NCBI GenBank assembly: GCA_947498125.1
Contig: CANMJH010000003.1
Location: 1 to 64,000 of the forward strand
DNA: 64,000 bases
DNA from: an uncultured Nioella sp.
Lineage (GTDB): Bacteria; Pseudomonadota; Alphaproteobacteria; Rhodobacterales; Rhodobacteraceae
Reading direction: 5' to 3'
Part shown: positions 28,983-39,252 of the stretch, one piece after another
How positions within the stretch are numbered: the stretch's first letter is position 1
Layout of the letters: each line of letters begins with the position of its first letter
Program-made: the position numbers and the translations under genes
Notes under the pieces: model-generated
What the model saw: the letters and a program-made list of their open reading frames with translations, nothing else
Told to the model about the DNA's origin: nothing
Databases searched by the model: none

Positions 28983-29983
28983 CAAATCAGTTTCCCCATC
29001 GCAACTGCCGTGTCGGCCATCCGGTTCGAGAAACCCCATTCATTGTCGTACCATGACAAGATGCGGACCATTGTGGCGTCCATCACCTTGGTTTGGTCCA
29101 TATGGAAGACAGATGAATGGGGGTCGTGATTAAAGTCAGACGAGACATTCGGCAGATCCGTGAACCCCAAAACGCCTTCCAATGAGCCCGTTGCGGCGGC
29201 TCGGATCGCGTTGTTGACCTCTTCAACGCTTGTGTCGCGCGAAGCTTCAAACACCAGATCCACAACCGAGACATTTGGTGTCGGAACGCGGATCGAAACG
29301 CCATCCAGTTTTCCATTCAGCTCGGGCAGAACCAGTCCAACGGCCTTTGCGGCGCCGGTTGAGGTTGGGATCATCGACATTGCCGCAGCGCGGGCGCGGT
29401 ATAGATCCCCATGCATTGTATCCAAGGCAGGCTGATCGCCGGTATAGCTGTGGATCGTTGTCATAAAGCCGCGCTTGATTCCGATGGCGTCATTCAGAAC
29501 CTTGGCAACGGGCGACAAACAATTGGTCGTACATGACGCGTTCGAAACAACGGTGTCGGCTGATGTCAGGCTGCCATGGTTCACGCCATAAACGATGGTC
29601 TTGTCAGCGCCCGCAGCAGGGGCAGATACCAAGACCCGCTTCGATCCATTTTCAAGATGATAGGCCGCCTTTTCGCGAGCGGTGAAAAAGCCTGTGCATT
29701 CCAATGCGATATCCACACCGTCCCAGGGCAATTCCTTTGGGTCGCGGATGGCCGTAACATTGATTGGCCCGCGCCCGACATCAATGCTGCCGGATGTGGT
29801 TTTAACTTCGCCGGGGAAGCGCCCGTGAACGCTGTCAAATCGGATAAGGTGCGCGTTGGTTTCGACAGGCCCAAGATCGTTGATCGCGACGACCTCGATA
29901 TCCGTCCGTCCAGATTCGACGATGGCCCGCAGAACATTGCGTCCGATGCGTCCGAACCCGTTGATCGCAATTGTCGTTGTCAT
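28982..29983 (-). CDS. gap: Glyceraldehyde-3-phosphate dehydrogenase, type I
   Basis: A 333-residue GAPDH with the N-terminal [15 protein letters not shown] Rossmann motif, the catalytic cysteine in [17 protein letters not shown] (about 150), and the partner histidine in the [10 protein letters not shown] segment near 178. The C-terminal motif [12 protein letters not shown] is near 313-324. It reduces 1,3-bisphosphoglycerate in carbon fixation. It sits 14 bases after the transketolase stop, within the cbb operon. Confidence 0.96.
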   Translation of the reverse strand: MTTTIAINGFGRIGRNVLRAIVESGRTDIEVVAINDLGPVETNAHLIRFDSVHGRFPGEVKTTSGSIDVGRGPINVTAIRDPKELPWDGVDIALECTGFFTAREKAAYHLENGSKRVLVSAPAAGADKTIVYGVNHGSLTSADTVVSNASCTTNCLSPVAKVLNDAIGIKRGFMTTIHSYTGDQPALDTMHGDLYRARAAAMSMIPTSTGAAKAVGLVLPELNGKLDGVSIRVPTPNVSVVDLVFEASRDTSVEEVNNAIRAAATGSLEGVLGFTDLPNVSSDFNHDPHSSVFHMDQTKVMDATMVRILSWYDNEWGFSNRMADTAVAMGKLI

Positions 29984-29997
29984 GTGATTGTACTCCC

Positions 29998-31986
29998 TCA
30001 GATCTTTGTGCGGACTGCGGCCACGACGGCTTCGGCCGTTATTCCGAAATGGCGGTAGAGGTCAGGGGCAGGTGCAGATGCGCCAAATCCGCTCATTCCG
30101 ATAAATGCGTCGTTGCGTTCCAGAAACAGCTCCCAGCCTTGCCGGACAGCTGCTTCAATTCCGATCCTAGGCGCGGTCCCGCGCAGCTCGGCGCGGTAGT
30201 CGGCGCTTTGCGATGCGAAACGCTCGAAACAAGGTGCAGACACGACCACAGCGCGAATGCCGTCTTTGGCCAGAATGTCTGCTGCTTCTATCGCGATTTG
30301 AACTTCAGACCCCGAGGCGATCAGGGTCACGTCGCGCTCTCCGCGAACCGCGCGCATGACGTATGCGCCGTACCCCGTCAGGTTTGCATCGACATGTCGC
30401 GTGCGCAGGGTTGGCAGGGCCTGACGCGACAAACATAGCAGGCACGGTGTGCTGTTTGACGTCGCCGCCAGCTCCCATGCTTCGGCAGTTTCAACTGCAT
30501 CAGCTGGTCTGAAAACATCAAGATTGGGCATTGCCCGTAGACTTGCGATTGTTTCAACGGGCTGATGTGTCGGCCCGTCCTCGCCCAAGCCGATGGAGTC
30601 ATGGGTCATTACATAAGTGACCGGAACACCCATCAATGCAGACAGGCGAATGGCTGGCCGATTGTAATCGGCAAAGGCAAGAAACGTACCGCCATAGGCG
30701 CGAAATCCACCATGCAGGGCTATCCCGTTCATGGCAGCCGCCATGCCGTGTTCGCGAATGCCGTAATGGATATAGTCGCCGCTAAAGTTCTTTGGCGTGA
30801 CAGATTGCATTTTGCTAGATTTGGTATTGTTGGACCCGGTCAGATCAGCCGATCCACCAATTGAATTGGGCAAGATTTCATTGACGATTTCCAAAGCCAT
30901 TTCGGACGCCTTGCGGGTCGCGACGGTTGGCAAATCTTTGGACAACCGATGTTTATAGGCCTCGATCGACGCTTTCAGCCCAATCTGGTCAACGGCACCC
31001 AAGCTTGCGTCAAACGCATCCGCGTTTTTGTCCGCAATCTTGCGCTTTAGCCATGCCGCGCGCGCGTCCCGTCCGCGCGTTGAAACCGCGCGCCATGCGT
31101 CACGAACACTATCCGGGAACTCGAACGCCGGTGACGACCAGCCGATTTCGGCGCGGGCCGCTTTGATTTCATCGGCGCCTAAGGGTTCGCCATGGACCTT
31201 GTGGCTGCCTGCCTTGTTTGGTGCGCCTTTTCCAATAACCGTACGGCAGGCGATCATCGACGGCTTTCCGGTTGCGTTGCGCGCGGCTTCAATTGCGCGC
31301 GCTATGGCGTCTTTTTCATGACCATCAACGGCGATCACATGCCATCCGGCAGCTTCGAACCGAGCGCATTGATCGGTTGATGTCGACAGGTCAGTGCTGC
31401 CATCGATTGTAATCCGGTTATCGTCCCAAAAGACCACAAGTCGCCCTAGGCCCAAATGCCCCGCCAGATCGATTGCCTCGTGGCTAATGCCTTCCATCAA
31501 GCAGCCGTCGCCGGCCAAAACATAGGTGTAGTGATCCACCAAAGCATCGCCAAAGCGGGCGTTGTGCATCCGCTCGGCCAATGCCATTCCAACTGCGGTT
31601 GAAATTCCTTGTCCCAACGGGCCGGTCGTCGTCTCAATGCCTTTGGCGTGACCGTATTCGGGATGGCCTGCCGTCCGAGATCCAAGCTGACGGAAATTGC
31701 GCAGCTGATCTGCATCCATATCATCGTAACCCAACAGATGGTGGATTGCGTAAACCAGCATCGAGCCGTGGCCCGCGCTCATCACGAATCTGTCGCGGTC
31801 AGGCCATTTGTCGTCGGACGGATCGATCTTCATAAACCGGTTGAAAAGGACTGTGGCGACATCGGCCAAGCCCATCGGCGCTCCGGGATGCCCTGAATTG
31901 GCCGCCTGAACCGCATCCATTGTTAGAATACGGATGGCATTGGCCATCATGGTTTCTTTGTCTGTTACACGTGATTGAATATTCAT
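29998..31986 (-). CDS. tkt: Transketolase
   Basis: A 662-residue thiamine-diphosphate transketolase (cbbT). [14 protein letters not shown] lies near residue 26, the TPP/Mg motif [13 protein letters not shown] near 155, [17 protein letters not shown] near 465, and the C-terminal domain motif GYGAYVM near 535. It transfers two-carbon units to regenerate pentose phosphates. The start at 31986 follows the prk stop by ten bases; a longer in-frame start would overlap prk. Confidence 0.95.
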   Translation of the reverse strand: MNIQSRVTDKETMMANAIRILTMDAVQAANSGHPGAPMGLADVATVLFNRFMKIDPSDDKWPDRDRFVMSAGHGSMLVYAIHHLLGYDDMDADQLRNFRQLGSRTAGHPEYGHAKGIETTTGPLGQGISTAVGMALAERMHNARFGDALVDHYTYVLAGDGCLMEGISHEAIDLAGHLGLGRLVVFWDDNRITIDGSTDLSTSTDQCARFEAAGWHVIAVDGHEKDAIARAIEAARNATGKPSMIACRTVIGKGAPNKAGSHKVHGEPLGADEIKAARAEIGWSSPAFEFPDSVRDAWRAVSTRGRDARAAWLKRKIADKNADAFDASLGAVDQIGLKASIEAYKHRLSKDLPTVATRKASEMALEIVNEILPNSIGGSADLTGSNNTKSSKMQSVTPKNFSGDYIHYGIREHGMAAAMNGIALHGGFRAYGGTFLAFADYNRPAIRLSALMGVPVTYVMTHDSIGLGEDGPTHQPVETIASLRAMPNLDVFRPADAVETAEAWELAATSNSTPCLLCLSRQALPTLRTRHVDANLTGYGAYVMRAVRGERDVTLIASGSEVQIAIEAADILAKDGIRAVVVSAPCFERFASQSADYRAELRGTAPRIGIEAAVRQGWELFLERNDAFIGMSGFGASAPAPDLYRHFGITAEAVVAAVRTKI

Positions 31987-31996
31987 TCCGGGTCCC

Positions 31997-32869
31997 TCAG
32001 CTGCGCTTGGATTCATTGACGAGGCGATGAACAAGCGGGGTAAGGATCAATTGCATCGCCAAATCCATTTTGCCGCCGGGGATCACCAGAGAATTGGCGC
32101 GGGTCATCCAGCTTCCGTGGATCATCGACATCAGGTAAGGGAAATCGATGCCTCTCGGGTTTTTGAACCGGATAACCACAAGGCTTTCATCCGCTGTCGG
32201 TATCCAGCGCGCCACAAATGGGTTGGATGTGTCGACAACCGGAACGCGCTGAAAATTGATGTCGGTTTCGGAAAATTGCGGACAGATACAATGCACATAG
32301 GCGTGCATGCGGCGCAGGATGACATCCGTGACGGCCTCGGTCGTGTACCCACGGCTGGCTTTGTCGCGGTGTATCTTCTGGATCCATTCAAGGTTGGTGA
32401 CGGGAACAACGCCAATCTTTAGATCCGCATGCGAGGCGATGTCGACCTCGTCATTCACCACGGCACCGTGCAGGCCCTCGTAGAACAACAAATCTGACCC
32501 AGGCCCAAAAGCCTTCCAATCCGTAAAGGTTCCGGGGTCGCCGCCGTGACGCTTGGCCTCATCTTTATCGTGGATGTAGTGGCGTGTTTCGCCGCCACCT
32601 GTTTCGCCATAGATGCGAAAAACATTTTCCAGCTTTTCCAGCTCGTTCGCGTCATAGCTGAAATGGCTAAACGTATCATCGCCACTGTCTTTACGTTTCT
32701 GCAATTCCGCTTTCATGTTCAAACGGTCGTAGCGGTGAAAAGCGTCCCCTTCGATTGAAACGCGTTTGATACCTTCTCGGCGGAAAATCTGATCAAATGT
32801 GCCCTTCACGGTGCTGGTGCCTGCACCTGACGAGCCTGTGACAGAAATGATTGGATGCTTCTTGGACAT
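31997..32869 (-). CDS. prkB: Phosphoribulokinase, proteobacterial class
   Basis: A 290-residue phosphoribulokinase (cbbP) making ribulose-1,5-bisphosphate from ribulose-5-P and ATP. The P-loop is [16 protein letters not shown] (about 10-25), followed by [15 protein letters not shown] (about 35-49) and [13 protein letters not shown] (about 128-140). The short chain without a C-terminal regulatory cysteine pair fits the bacterial octameric class. Together with cbbLS it is the pair of enzymes unique to the Calvin cycle. It lies 12 bases after cbbF. Confidence 0.96.
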   Translation of the reverse strand: MSKKHPIISVTGSSGAGTSTVKGTFDQIFRREGIKRVSIEGDAFHRYDRLNMKAELQKRKDSGDDTFSHFSYDANELEKLENVFRIYGETGGGETRHYIHDKDEAKRHGGDPGTFTDWKAFGPGSDLLFYEGLHGAVVNDEVDIASHADLKIGVVPVTNLEWIQKIHRDKASRGYTTEAVTDVILRRMHAYVHCICPQFSETDINFQRVPVVDTSNPFVARWIPTADESLVVIRFKNPRGIDFPYLMSMIHGSWMTRANSLVIPGGKMDLAMQLILTPLVHRLVNESKRS

Positions 32870-32881
32870 TGAGTGAATTCC

Positions 32882-33880
32882 TTAGGCGCGAAATAAGCCG
32901 CGAGACCCGAACAGGGCCGAGATTTCTTCGTGAGGGAGATCGAAATAGGTCCGAACCCGATCAACTTTTGTGGGGGTGCCAAAGATGAAGGGCGTGCGGG
33001 CGTGCAATGTGCTCGGCGTCAGGTCGAGAATGCGCTCGATGCCATCCGTTGCCTTGCCCCCTGCTTGTTCAACCAACATTGCAATTGGGGCGCATTCATA
33101 GACGTGGCGCAGACGGCCTTGGGCATACCCATTGCGCTGATCGCCGGGATAAAGAAACACGCCACCCCGGCTAATAATCCGGTGGGTTTCGGCTACCAGA
33201 GAGGCAACCCAACGCATGTTAAAGTTCTTGCTGCGTGGCCCGTCGATGCCGGCCAGACAATCGTCGATATAGGCGCGAATTGGCTTCGGCCAATGACGAT
33301 AATTCGAGGCGTTGATGGCAAATTCACTGGAGTCTTCTGGCAGCGCCAAACTGTCTTGCGTGCATGTGAATTCGGATGTTTTTGGATCAAGAGTATAGGC
33401 AAGAACGCCCTTTCCGTAGGTCACGAGAAGAACCGTCTGAGGGCCATAGATGAAATACCCGGCAGCGATTTGTTCAGAGGCTGGACGCAGGAACGAAGAG
33501 TTCCCGTCTTCTCCGGCCGGAAAGATTGAAAAAATCGTGCCGATGGATACGTTCACGTCGATATTGGACGAGCCATCCAACGGGTCGATTGCCAAGGCAA
33601 GTGTTCCTGTCGGATCTAAAGTGACGACGTCGTCTTGTTCTTCGGATGCGTAATATCTCAAACCGGCCGCGGCCAATGCTGCGCTGTAGGCGTCGTCAGC
33701 AATGATATCGAGCGCCTTTTGCTCGTCGCCACCGATATTGTCTCCCACTGCCTTGCCGAGGTTTTCCTCCAAGGCGCCTCGGGCGATGCGGATCGACAAT
33801 TTTGCCGACACGTCGCAAAGCGCCATCATCGTAGAGCGCAAATGCGGTGGGCAAGTTTTGTGAATGTCGGCCTGTTTCAT
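32882..33880 (-). CDS. cbbF: Fructose-1,6-bisphosphatase, class I
   Basis: A 332-residue class I FBPase, first gene of the cbb operon. The metal site is in [27 protein letters not shown] (about 116-142, in part), and a downstream [20 protein letters not shown] region is typical. No separate sedoheptulose-bisphosphatase is seen, so this protein probably serves both sugars, as in other bacteria (inference). Its start faces cbbR across a 95-bp intergenic region. Confidence 0.94.
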   Translation of the reverse strand: MKQADIHKTCPPHLRSTMMALCDVSAKLSIRIARGALEENLGKAVGDNIGGDEQKALDIIADDAYSAALAAAGLRYYASEEQDDVVTLDPTGTLALAIDPLDGSSNIDVNVSIGTIFSIFPAGEDGNSSFLRPASEQIAAGYFIYGPQTVLLVTYGKGVLAYTLDPKTSEFTCTQDSLALPEDSSEFAINASNYRHWPKPIRAYIDDCLAGIDGPRSKNFNMRWVASLVAETHRIISRGGVFLYPGDQRNGYAQGRLRHVYECAPIAMLVEQAGGKATDGIERILDLTPSTLHARTPFIFGTPTKVDRVRTYFDLPHEEISALFGSRGLFRA

Positions 33881-33975
33881 TAAGTCCTCCCAAACTTAAA
33901 GACAGGCTCGTTATTCACATCGAAAAAATTTTGCGCTACTTAATAAAATGTACTCCTGATTCAGAAAAATTTAAT
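33881..33975. promoter_or_regulatory. Divergent cbbF/cbbR promoter region
   Basis: An AT-rich 95-bp region between oppositely oriented cbbF and cbbR, the usual location of the CbbR operator. Several T-N11-A (LysR-type) arrangements can be drawn, too many to choose one by eye, so no specific site is claimed. Confidence 0.6.
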
Positions 33976-34950
33976 ATGAAAAATCTTGATGCCGTCACGC
34001 TGAAGCAGCTCCGTTCGTTTGCCGAGGTCTGCAAAACCCGATCGATCACGCAGGCGGCTGAGATGCTTTCGTTGACGGCCCCGGCTGTGCATTCACAACT
34101 TAAGCTTTTGGAAAATCAAGTTAATTGCAAACTCCTTGACCGAACGTCTGACGCGGGAATGACGCCAACCGAAGCTGGTGCTACGCTTCTGGCGGCCAAT
34201 GCAAAAATTGTAGCCGCCTTAGAAAAAGCCGCAAACGAGATGCGGGCGATCAACGCTGGGCTGCGCGGTTTTGTCCGGCTTGGTGTGGTTAGTACGGGCA
34301 AGTATTTCGCTCCGTTTATCGTGTCCCATCTGCAAAAGACCTGCCCAGACATCGAAGTTGACCTGATGGTCGGGAATCGCGGCGAAATAATAAACGCACT
34401 ATCCAACGGCGGACTTGATTTGGCGATCATGGGTCGACCTCCGCGTTTGCCAAAGGTCCAGTCTACGGTTCTTGGGCCGCACCCTCATGTCCTTATCGCC
34501 AACCCTGACTCCAGCTTGGTAAAAGACCCAGACCTTAGCGCCGAGAAGATCATCAGAACGCCGATTATTATGCGCGAAGAAGGGTCGGGGACACGCATAC
34601 TTGCCATTCGCTTTCTGGATCGTATCGCAGAAGGTGAGCCATATGACTTTAGGGTTATGCAATCCAACGAAACGATCAAACAGGCAGTTCTGGCAGGGCT
34701 CGGCATCGCTATTATCTCGGCCCATACCGTCCTGGACGAATTGGAATCCGGAAAACTGGCGACCCTGCCTGCCCCGACATTGCCAGTCATGCGCAGTTGG
34801 TACGCCGTCGAAAATCTTGAGACCGAGCCAAGTCAGGCGCAGATCACAGTGCTCAAAAGCATTTTAGCCGAAAGTTCGCGGTTATTACATTTGAGTGAAT
34901 TGGACAGGCTGCGCTTGTTACCGCCGACTGACCTTAGAATGCGCTCTTAA
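33976..34950 (+). CDS. cbbR: LysR-type regulator CbbR
   Basis: A 324-residue LysR-type regulator: an N-terminal winged HTH (about 1-60, with QLRSFAEVCKTRSITQAAEML) and a periplasmic-binding-like effector domain (about 88-300). Its divergent position against cbbF is the classical one for CbbR, the activator of the Calvin operon that responds to metabolites such as RuBP or NADPH (family knowledge). The start at 33976 avoids a long upstream extension across the promoter region. A short hairpin follows the stop (34951-34972). Confidence 0.9.
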   Translation: MKNLDAVTLKQLRSFAEVCKTRSITQAAEMLSLTAPAVHSQLKLLENQVNCKLLDRTSDAGMTPTEAGATLLAANAKIVAALEKAANEMRAINAGLRGFVRLGVVSTGKYFAPFIVSHLQKTCPDIEVDLMVGNRGEIINALSNGGLDLAIMGRPPRLPKVQSTVLGPHPHVLIANPDSSLVKDPDLSAEKIIRTPIIMREEGSGTRILAIRFLDRIAEGEPYDFRVMQSNETIKQAVLAGLGIAIISAHTVLDELESGKLATLPAPTLPVMRSWYAVENLETEPSQAQITVLKSILAESSRLLHLSELDRLRLLPPTDLRMRS

Positions 34951-34972
34951 CATGGCGGTTAACCGCGCCATG
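34951..34972 (+). other. Hairpin after cbbR
   Basis: Seven-base arms CATGGCG (34951-34957) and CGCCATG (34966-34972) flank an 8-nt loop directly after the cbbR stop codon. No T-tract follows, so terminator function is doubtful. Confidence 0.35.
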
Positions 34973-35094
34973 AAAGAGAATAGCCTAAAGGCGTTCCAAT
35001 GGGGCCATGATGTGTCCTCGACACCATTGCACTCGGATCTTTGGCTTTGACCTTGTCGGATGTATCTTTGTGCAAGCTTGGAAAGGAGCAACTC

Positions 35095-35529
35095 ATGTCG
35101 AATTCCGAAAACAAAACAAAACCGACTGAGGTTTCGGTTCAAGCGTTCTTGGATTGTGTTGAGCACCCGACGCGAGCCGCCGATGCAAAAGTTCTGGAGC
35201 AGCTGTTTCGGCGCGTGACGGGGTTTCAACCTCAGATGTGGGGGCCCAGCATTGTTGGGTATGGTCAGTACCACTACAAATATAAGACCGGCCGGGAAGG
35301 CGATTTCTTGGCCACCGGCTTTAGCCCGCGCAAGGCCAATCTGTCGATCTATATCATGCCCGGATATCAGGACTATTCCGAAATCCTGTCGCGCCTTGGG
35401 AAGCATAAAACCGGCGCGTCGTGCCTTTATGTAAATAAACTGGCCGACATCGATTTGAGCGTCCTGGAAGAGCTCATCAAAGCGGGCCTTGCCGATCTTG
35501 ATAAGATCTACGGCGTGCAGCCCAGCTAG
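35095..35529 (+). CDS. DUF1801 protein
   Basis: A 144-residue cytoplasmic protein of the DUF1801 group (YdhG-like). Typical features are the early VQAFLDCVEHPTRAADAKVLEQLF helix, the MWGPSIVGYGQYHYKYKTGREGD strand pair (in part), and the C-terminal GASCLYVNKLADIDLSVLEELI. The family has a small alpha/beta fold and no firm biochemical role. The start at 35095 follows AAGGAG. The stop overlaps the convergent gene at 35526 by four bases. Confidence 0.8.
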   Translation: MSNSENKTKPTEVSVQAFLDCVEHPTRAADAKVLEQLFRRVTGFQPQMWGPSIVGYGQYHYKYKTGREGDFLATGFSPRKANLSIYIMPGYQDYSEILSRLGKHKTGASCLYVNKLADIDLSVLEELIKAGLADLDKIYGVQPS

Positions 35530-36131
35530 CGCAGGGATTCCAAGTCATCCAGAAAACATGGCGTCGGGCGATCCGATAGTCCGGTCAGAACGACTTGCCC
35601 ACTGGGCGTGATCCCAAGATCGATTGTTCCAATTGCGCTTGCGCCCCCATAAACAACGTTCTGCGCCTCCAGATCGCGTTCCACGATTGTGCCATAGGGC
35701 ATGGACAGCCAAAGCAGCGCCGGGTCGACATCCACACGTGTGATGTGAATCGGGGCGGCAAAAGAAACGCAGCGTAGCAAAACGGGCGGGCGGCTTAGGC
35801 CCGCGTGGTCCGGCGGTACGGCGCCGCTATGCCAAAGCTCTCCGATCCGGGACATAAGCTGATCTCGCAAGCAGCGGTTACGATTATCGGATGCCAGACA
35901 TGTGTCGAGCTCGGTTAGGGTCGCATGAGAACGGATACTCAAAGCGGCGCGGGCGCCGGGATGCAGAAGAGGGTTGTCAAGCGCGGCCTCTTCGAGGCGG
36001 GTCATTTCATCGGCCAATTGCCTGAGACGCGCGTCATCGCAAACCGTCGACCAAAAAGCGCGCGCCGAGGATTGGCACTCATCGGCAAGTGCGGGGAGGC
36101 TTGTTAATAAGAGAATGAATAGAAACCGCAT
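35526..36131 (-). CDS. Periplasmic protein with LprI/DUF1311-like N-terminal part
   Basis: A 201-residue secreted protein. A signal peptide (MRFLFILLLTSLPALADEC, cleavage near residue 17) is followed by a cysteine-containing helical region (SSARAFWSTVCDDARLRQLADEM and CLASDNRNRCLRDQL) that resembles the LprI/DUF1311 lysozyme-inhibitor domain. A C-terminal beta part with two more cysteines follows (LLRCVSF and TPCFLDD). The start at 36131 is chosen because the eight upstream residues would precede the signal peptide. Function not known; a disulfide-stabilised envelope protein is the most that can be said. Confidence 0.65.
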   Translation of the reverse strand: MRFLFILLLTSLPALADECQSSARAFWSTVCDDARLRQLADEMTRLEEAALDNPLLHPGARAALSIRSHATLTELDTCLASDNRNRCLRDQLMSRIGELWHSGAVPPDHAGLSRPPVLLRCVSFAAPIHITRVDVDPALLWLSMPYGTIVERDLEAQNVVYGGASAIGTIDLGITPSGQVVLTGLSDRPTPCFLDDLESLR

Positions 36132-36216
36132 GGGGCTGAACCGTGACCGCCCCATCTGTCGAGGTCAAGACAGGGCAGCCGCAACTCCCCTGTCTTTGCT
36201 ATTTTCTGCCAGCTGC

Positions 36217-37128
36217 TTAGCTGGACAATTGCCCGCTTTCGGGGATCCAGCGGAACCCGTCTTCGTGCCGGTCAATATAGCCGATCGACGGGAAGGGCAG
36301 GTGATACCCCGTTGCAGGAATGCGGTCAGTGGCCAGCATATCCAAAACCCGGCGACGGCTGGCCGCGGCGGTTTCTTTGTCCATATCAAAGCGCACTTCC
36401 CAATCGGGGTAAGCCAGCGACCACACCGGGTGGTTGGCCATATCAGCCATGATCATCAACTGCTGCCCGTTGCTGTCCAGCATATAGCCCATGTGACCGG
36501 GCGTGTGGCCGGGGCTGCTGATGGCGGTAATGCCGCTTGATACATCCTGATCCGCTTCCAAAAAGGCGAATTGATCCGCTAGCGGGCGCACTTTGCCTTC
36601 AAACCGGTCGTTGCCAGATGCAGCCCAGTGATCGAATTCGGCCCGGCCCGTCACAAAGCGGGCATTGGCAAATGTTGGCGCATCGCCATAGATCCCGCCG
36701 ATGTGGTCACCATGCATATGAGTGATCACAACTGTGTCGATCTGGTCGGGGCTATACCCTGCGCCCTCTAGCGCGCCGGTGATGCCCTCAGGGTTCAACC
36801 CGGTGTCAAAAAGCACCAGCTCAGACCCGGTATTCACGACAACAGGCGCGAAACCAGTGGTGAAAGTCTCGGTAGAAAGGAAGTTTGCTTCGCTCACCGC
36901 TGCAAATTCCTCGGCAGAAACATTCATGCCGTATGTGCCTTGCGGATTATCGCGGCTAGCAAATCCGGCCAAAATCGTTGTGACTTCGAAATTGCCGAGG
37001 GTGAAGCGGCGATGGTGCGCGAAAGATGCGCCCATCATAGGGGCCTCGGCATGGGCAGCGCGGGTCAATGAGATAAAGGGCGCGGCAAGGCCGGCACCTA
37101 GGATCATACGGCGATTGGGAGAGATCAT
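36217..37128 (-). CDS. Secreted metallo-beta-lactamase-fold hydrolase
   Basis: A 303-residue MBL-fold protein. The N-terminus MISPNRRMILGAGLAAPFISL looks like a twin-arginine signal, so it is likely exported folded to the periplasm. The zinc motif THMHGDHIGG (about 132-141) and later ligands in SSPGHTPGHMGYML (about 209-222) are intact. The family covers lactonases, glyoxalases and related hydrolases, and the substrate cannot be read. The start at 37128 is preferred to a longer frame overlapping the gltX leader. Confidence 0.82.
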   Translation of the reverse strand: MISPNRRMILGAGLAAPFISLTRAAHAEAPMMGASFAHHRRFTLGNFEVTTILAGFASRDNPQGTYGMNVSAEEFAAVSEANFLSTETFTTGFAPVVVNTGSELVLFDTGLNPEGITGALEGAGYSPDQIDTVVITHMHGDHIGGIYGDAPTFANARFVTGRAEFDHWAASGNDRFEGKVRPLADQFAFLEADQDVSSGITAISSPGHTPGHMGYMLDSNGQQLMIMADMANHPVWSLAYPDWEVRFDMDKETAAASRRRVLDMLATDRIPATGYHLPFPSIGYIDRHEDGFRWIPESGQLSS

Positions 37129-37289
37129 GAGACAAATTTCCTGTTGGACGTCATTAGATGGAGGGCAATGTAACGTGATTTTTTCCGAGATCGCATAAAC
37201 TTCCGGTGAGGTGGGCAGGACTCTGCTTATGGACAAACGGGCCTCTATGTGGTCAAGCATCGGCTCGATCCCAAGGAGTCCGCCTCGCT

Positions 37290-38612
37290 ATGACCGTCAC
37301 CCGTTTCGCCCCGTCGCCCACCGGCTATATCCATGTCGGTAACTTGCGCACCGCTCTGATGAACTTTCTGATCGCCAAAAAGGCGGGCGGTGAGTTCATT
37401 TTGCGGATTGATGACACCGATCCCGAGCGATCAAAGCAGGAATATGTCGATGCGATTCAGGAAGATCTGGAATGGCTGGGCCTGACATGGGACCGGATTG
37501 AACATCAGTCTTCACGTCTGGACCGCTATGCCGCCGCTGCCGATGAGCTGCGCGAGAAAGGCCGGTTTTACGAAGCGTTTGAAACGCCAACCGAGCTGGA
37601 CCTGAAGCGGAAAAAACAACTGAATATGGGGCTGCCACCGGTTTATGACCGTGCTGCGCTGAAACTGTCTGATGATGAAGTTGCGGCTTTACGGGCCGAA
37701 CGCGGGCAGGGTGTTTGGCGCTTCAAGCTCGATCACCAGCGCATTGAATGGACCGATGGCATCTTGGGCGAATTGTCGATTGATGCGGCAAGCGTTTCAG
37801 ATCCCGTGCTGATCCGCCAAGACGGGCAAGTGCTCTATACAATCGCTTCGGTTGTGGACGATACGGATATGGGTGTGACCCATGTTGTGCGTGGCTCGGA
37901 TCATGTCACCAACACTGCCACGCAAATTCAGATCATGTCTGCGCTCGGTCACACAGCCCCGAACTTTGCGCATCATTCGCTCTTAACCGGTCCGCAAGGC
38001 GAAGCTTTATCCAAACGCTTGGGCACGCTAGCTCTGCGCGATTTGCGAGAAGCTGGCGTTCAACCGATAGCGCTACTGAGCCATATGGCGCGTTTGGGGT
38101 CGTCTCAACCTATTGAACTGGTCGAAACGATTGACGAATTGGCCGAAGGGTTTGACTTGACGCAGTTCGGATCTGCACCGACCAAATTTGATGTCGACGA
38201 CCTTTATCCGCTAACCGCGCGGTATCTGCATGGCTTGCCTCTCTCGGCTGTTGCCGATCAAGTCTCGGCGCTTGGTGTGCCAGCTGATTTGGCGGAAACA
38301 TTCTGGACCATCGCTCGCGCCAACATCACGACCCTGCACGATTTGCCGGGTTGGTGGGCGTTGTTCCGCGATGGCGCAACGCCGCTTGTCGCTGATGAGG
38401 ACCGCGAGTTTGTTGCAGAAGCTTTTGCGATGTTACCCGAGCCGCCTTACTCGGCAGATACATGGAGCACATGGACAAGCGCAGTCAAAGAGGCGACGGG
38501 CCGTAAGGGCAAAGGACTGTTTATGCCGCTGCGCAAGGCCGTCACTGGCTTGGAGCGAGGGCCTGAAATGGCTGACGTCATGACCCTATTGCAGAAAAAG
38601 CCATCGCTCTGA
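37290..38612 (+). CDS. gltX: Glutamyl-tRNA synthetase
   Basis: A 440-residue class I glutamyl-tRNA synthetase. The HIGH-type motif lies in FAPSPTGYIHVGNLRT (about 5-20), and the KMSKS equivalent is ALSKRLG (about 237-243). GSDHVTNTATQIQIM precedes it. The C-terminal helical anticodon domain is present. Alphaproteobacteria often carry two GltX copies; this one is of the shorter type (about 440 residues). Whether it charges tRNA-Glu, tRNA-Gln or both cannot be decided here. Confidence 0.93.
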   Translation: MTVTRFAPSPTGYIHVGNLRTALMNFLIAKKAGGEFILRIDDTDPERSKQEYVDAIQEDLEWLGLTWDRIEHQSSRLDRYAAAADELREKGRFYEAFETPTELDLKRKKQLNMGLPPVYDRAALKLSDDEVAALRAERGQGVWRFKLDHQRIEWTDGILGELSIDAASVSDPVLIRQDGQVLYTIASVVDDTDMGVTHVVRGSDHVTNTATQIQIMSALGHTAPNFAHHSLLTGPQGEALSKRLGTLALRDLREAGVQPIALLSHMARLGSSQPIELVETIDELAEGFDLTQFGSAPTKFDVDDLYPLTARYLHGLPLSAVADQVSALGVPADLAETFWTIARANITTLHDLPGWWALFRDGATPLVADEDREFVAEAFAMLPEPPYSADTWSTWTSAVKEATGRKGKGLFMPLRKAVTGLERGPEMADVMTLLQKKPSL

Positions 38613-38623
38613 CGGCGCTTGCG

Positions 38624-39112
38624 TCACAGATGCAGCACGTCTGACAGAACCACTGGCTCCAGCGGCTCGCCGTCTGGCGTTGCGGCATGTTCGGCGAAGG
38701 TTTTATATCCTGGCGGCACTAACGTCCCTTTCTGGGCAGCGTTGAGAAAGATGAACTTGGTGTTGTCGGGGCTTATTTCGAACCAGTTCGGGTCGTCATA
38801 GGCGCCACGATAGATGCCCAGCCGATCTGGCCAGCGTGCGAATGTCAGATGGGTTTTTGAGCCACATTTGTTACAGAAATGGACAAAAACCTTTTGCCCA
38901 CTTCCACCCGAGATATGGGTGTAGATTGTGGGTTCGCCCTGTGAAATTCGAAAATTGCCAATTTCGAAAATCGGCTCGGTCATCTGGTGGCCACCCGTGG
39001 CCTTTTGGCAAAAATTGCAAAAGCAGATTGTGACCCAATCTGGCGGGCCTGCCGTCGCAAAACGGATCGCGCCGCACAGGCAGCCGCCATGGTGTTCTTG
39101 GGGTGTCGTCAT
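38624..39112 (-). CDS. GFA-family zinc protein
   Basis: A 162-residue protein of the GFA/CENP-V family, named after glutathione-dependent formaldehyde-activating enzyme. The zinc-binding cysteines are GGCLCGAIRF (residues 9-18), CFCNFCQKATGG and HFCNKCGSKT. Most members have unproven enzyme activity, so formaldehyde metabolism should not be assumed. It converges with gltX, 11 bases away. Confidence 0.85.
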   Translation of the reverse strand: MTTPQEHHGGCLCGAIRFATAGPPDWVTICFCNFCQKATGGHQMTEPIFEIGNFRISQGEPTIYTHISGGSGQKVFVHFCNKCGSKTHLTFARWPDRLGIYRGAYDDPNWFEISPDNTKFIFLNAAQKGTLVPPGYKTFAEHAATPDGEPLEPVVLSDVLHL

Positions 39113-39252
39113 GTCGTTTCCTCCCAATAAAACGATCAAGACTTTGGCAGATCCTATCCCTCAGAACGTGCAAGCAGTCTGTGCGGGAAAATAGAATGGT
39201 CAGCCGCCGAGTCTTCATCCATTGTATGCTGAAATTATTGGAGGCGCCAAAA

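Noticed and set aside
38624-39112. Formaldehyde-activating enzyme in a methylotrophy cluster
   Set aside because: GFA members often lack that activity and no formaldehyde or glutathione-linked gene lies nearby.
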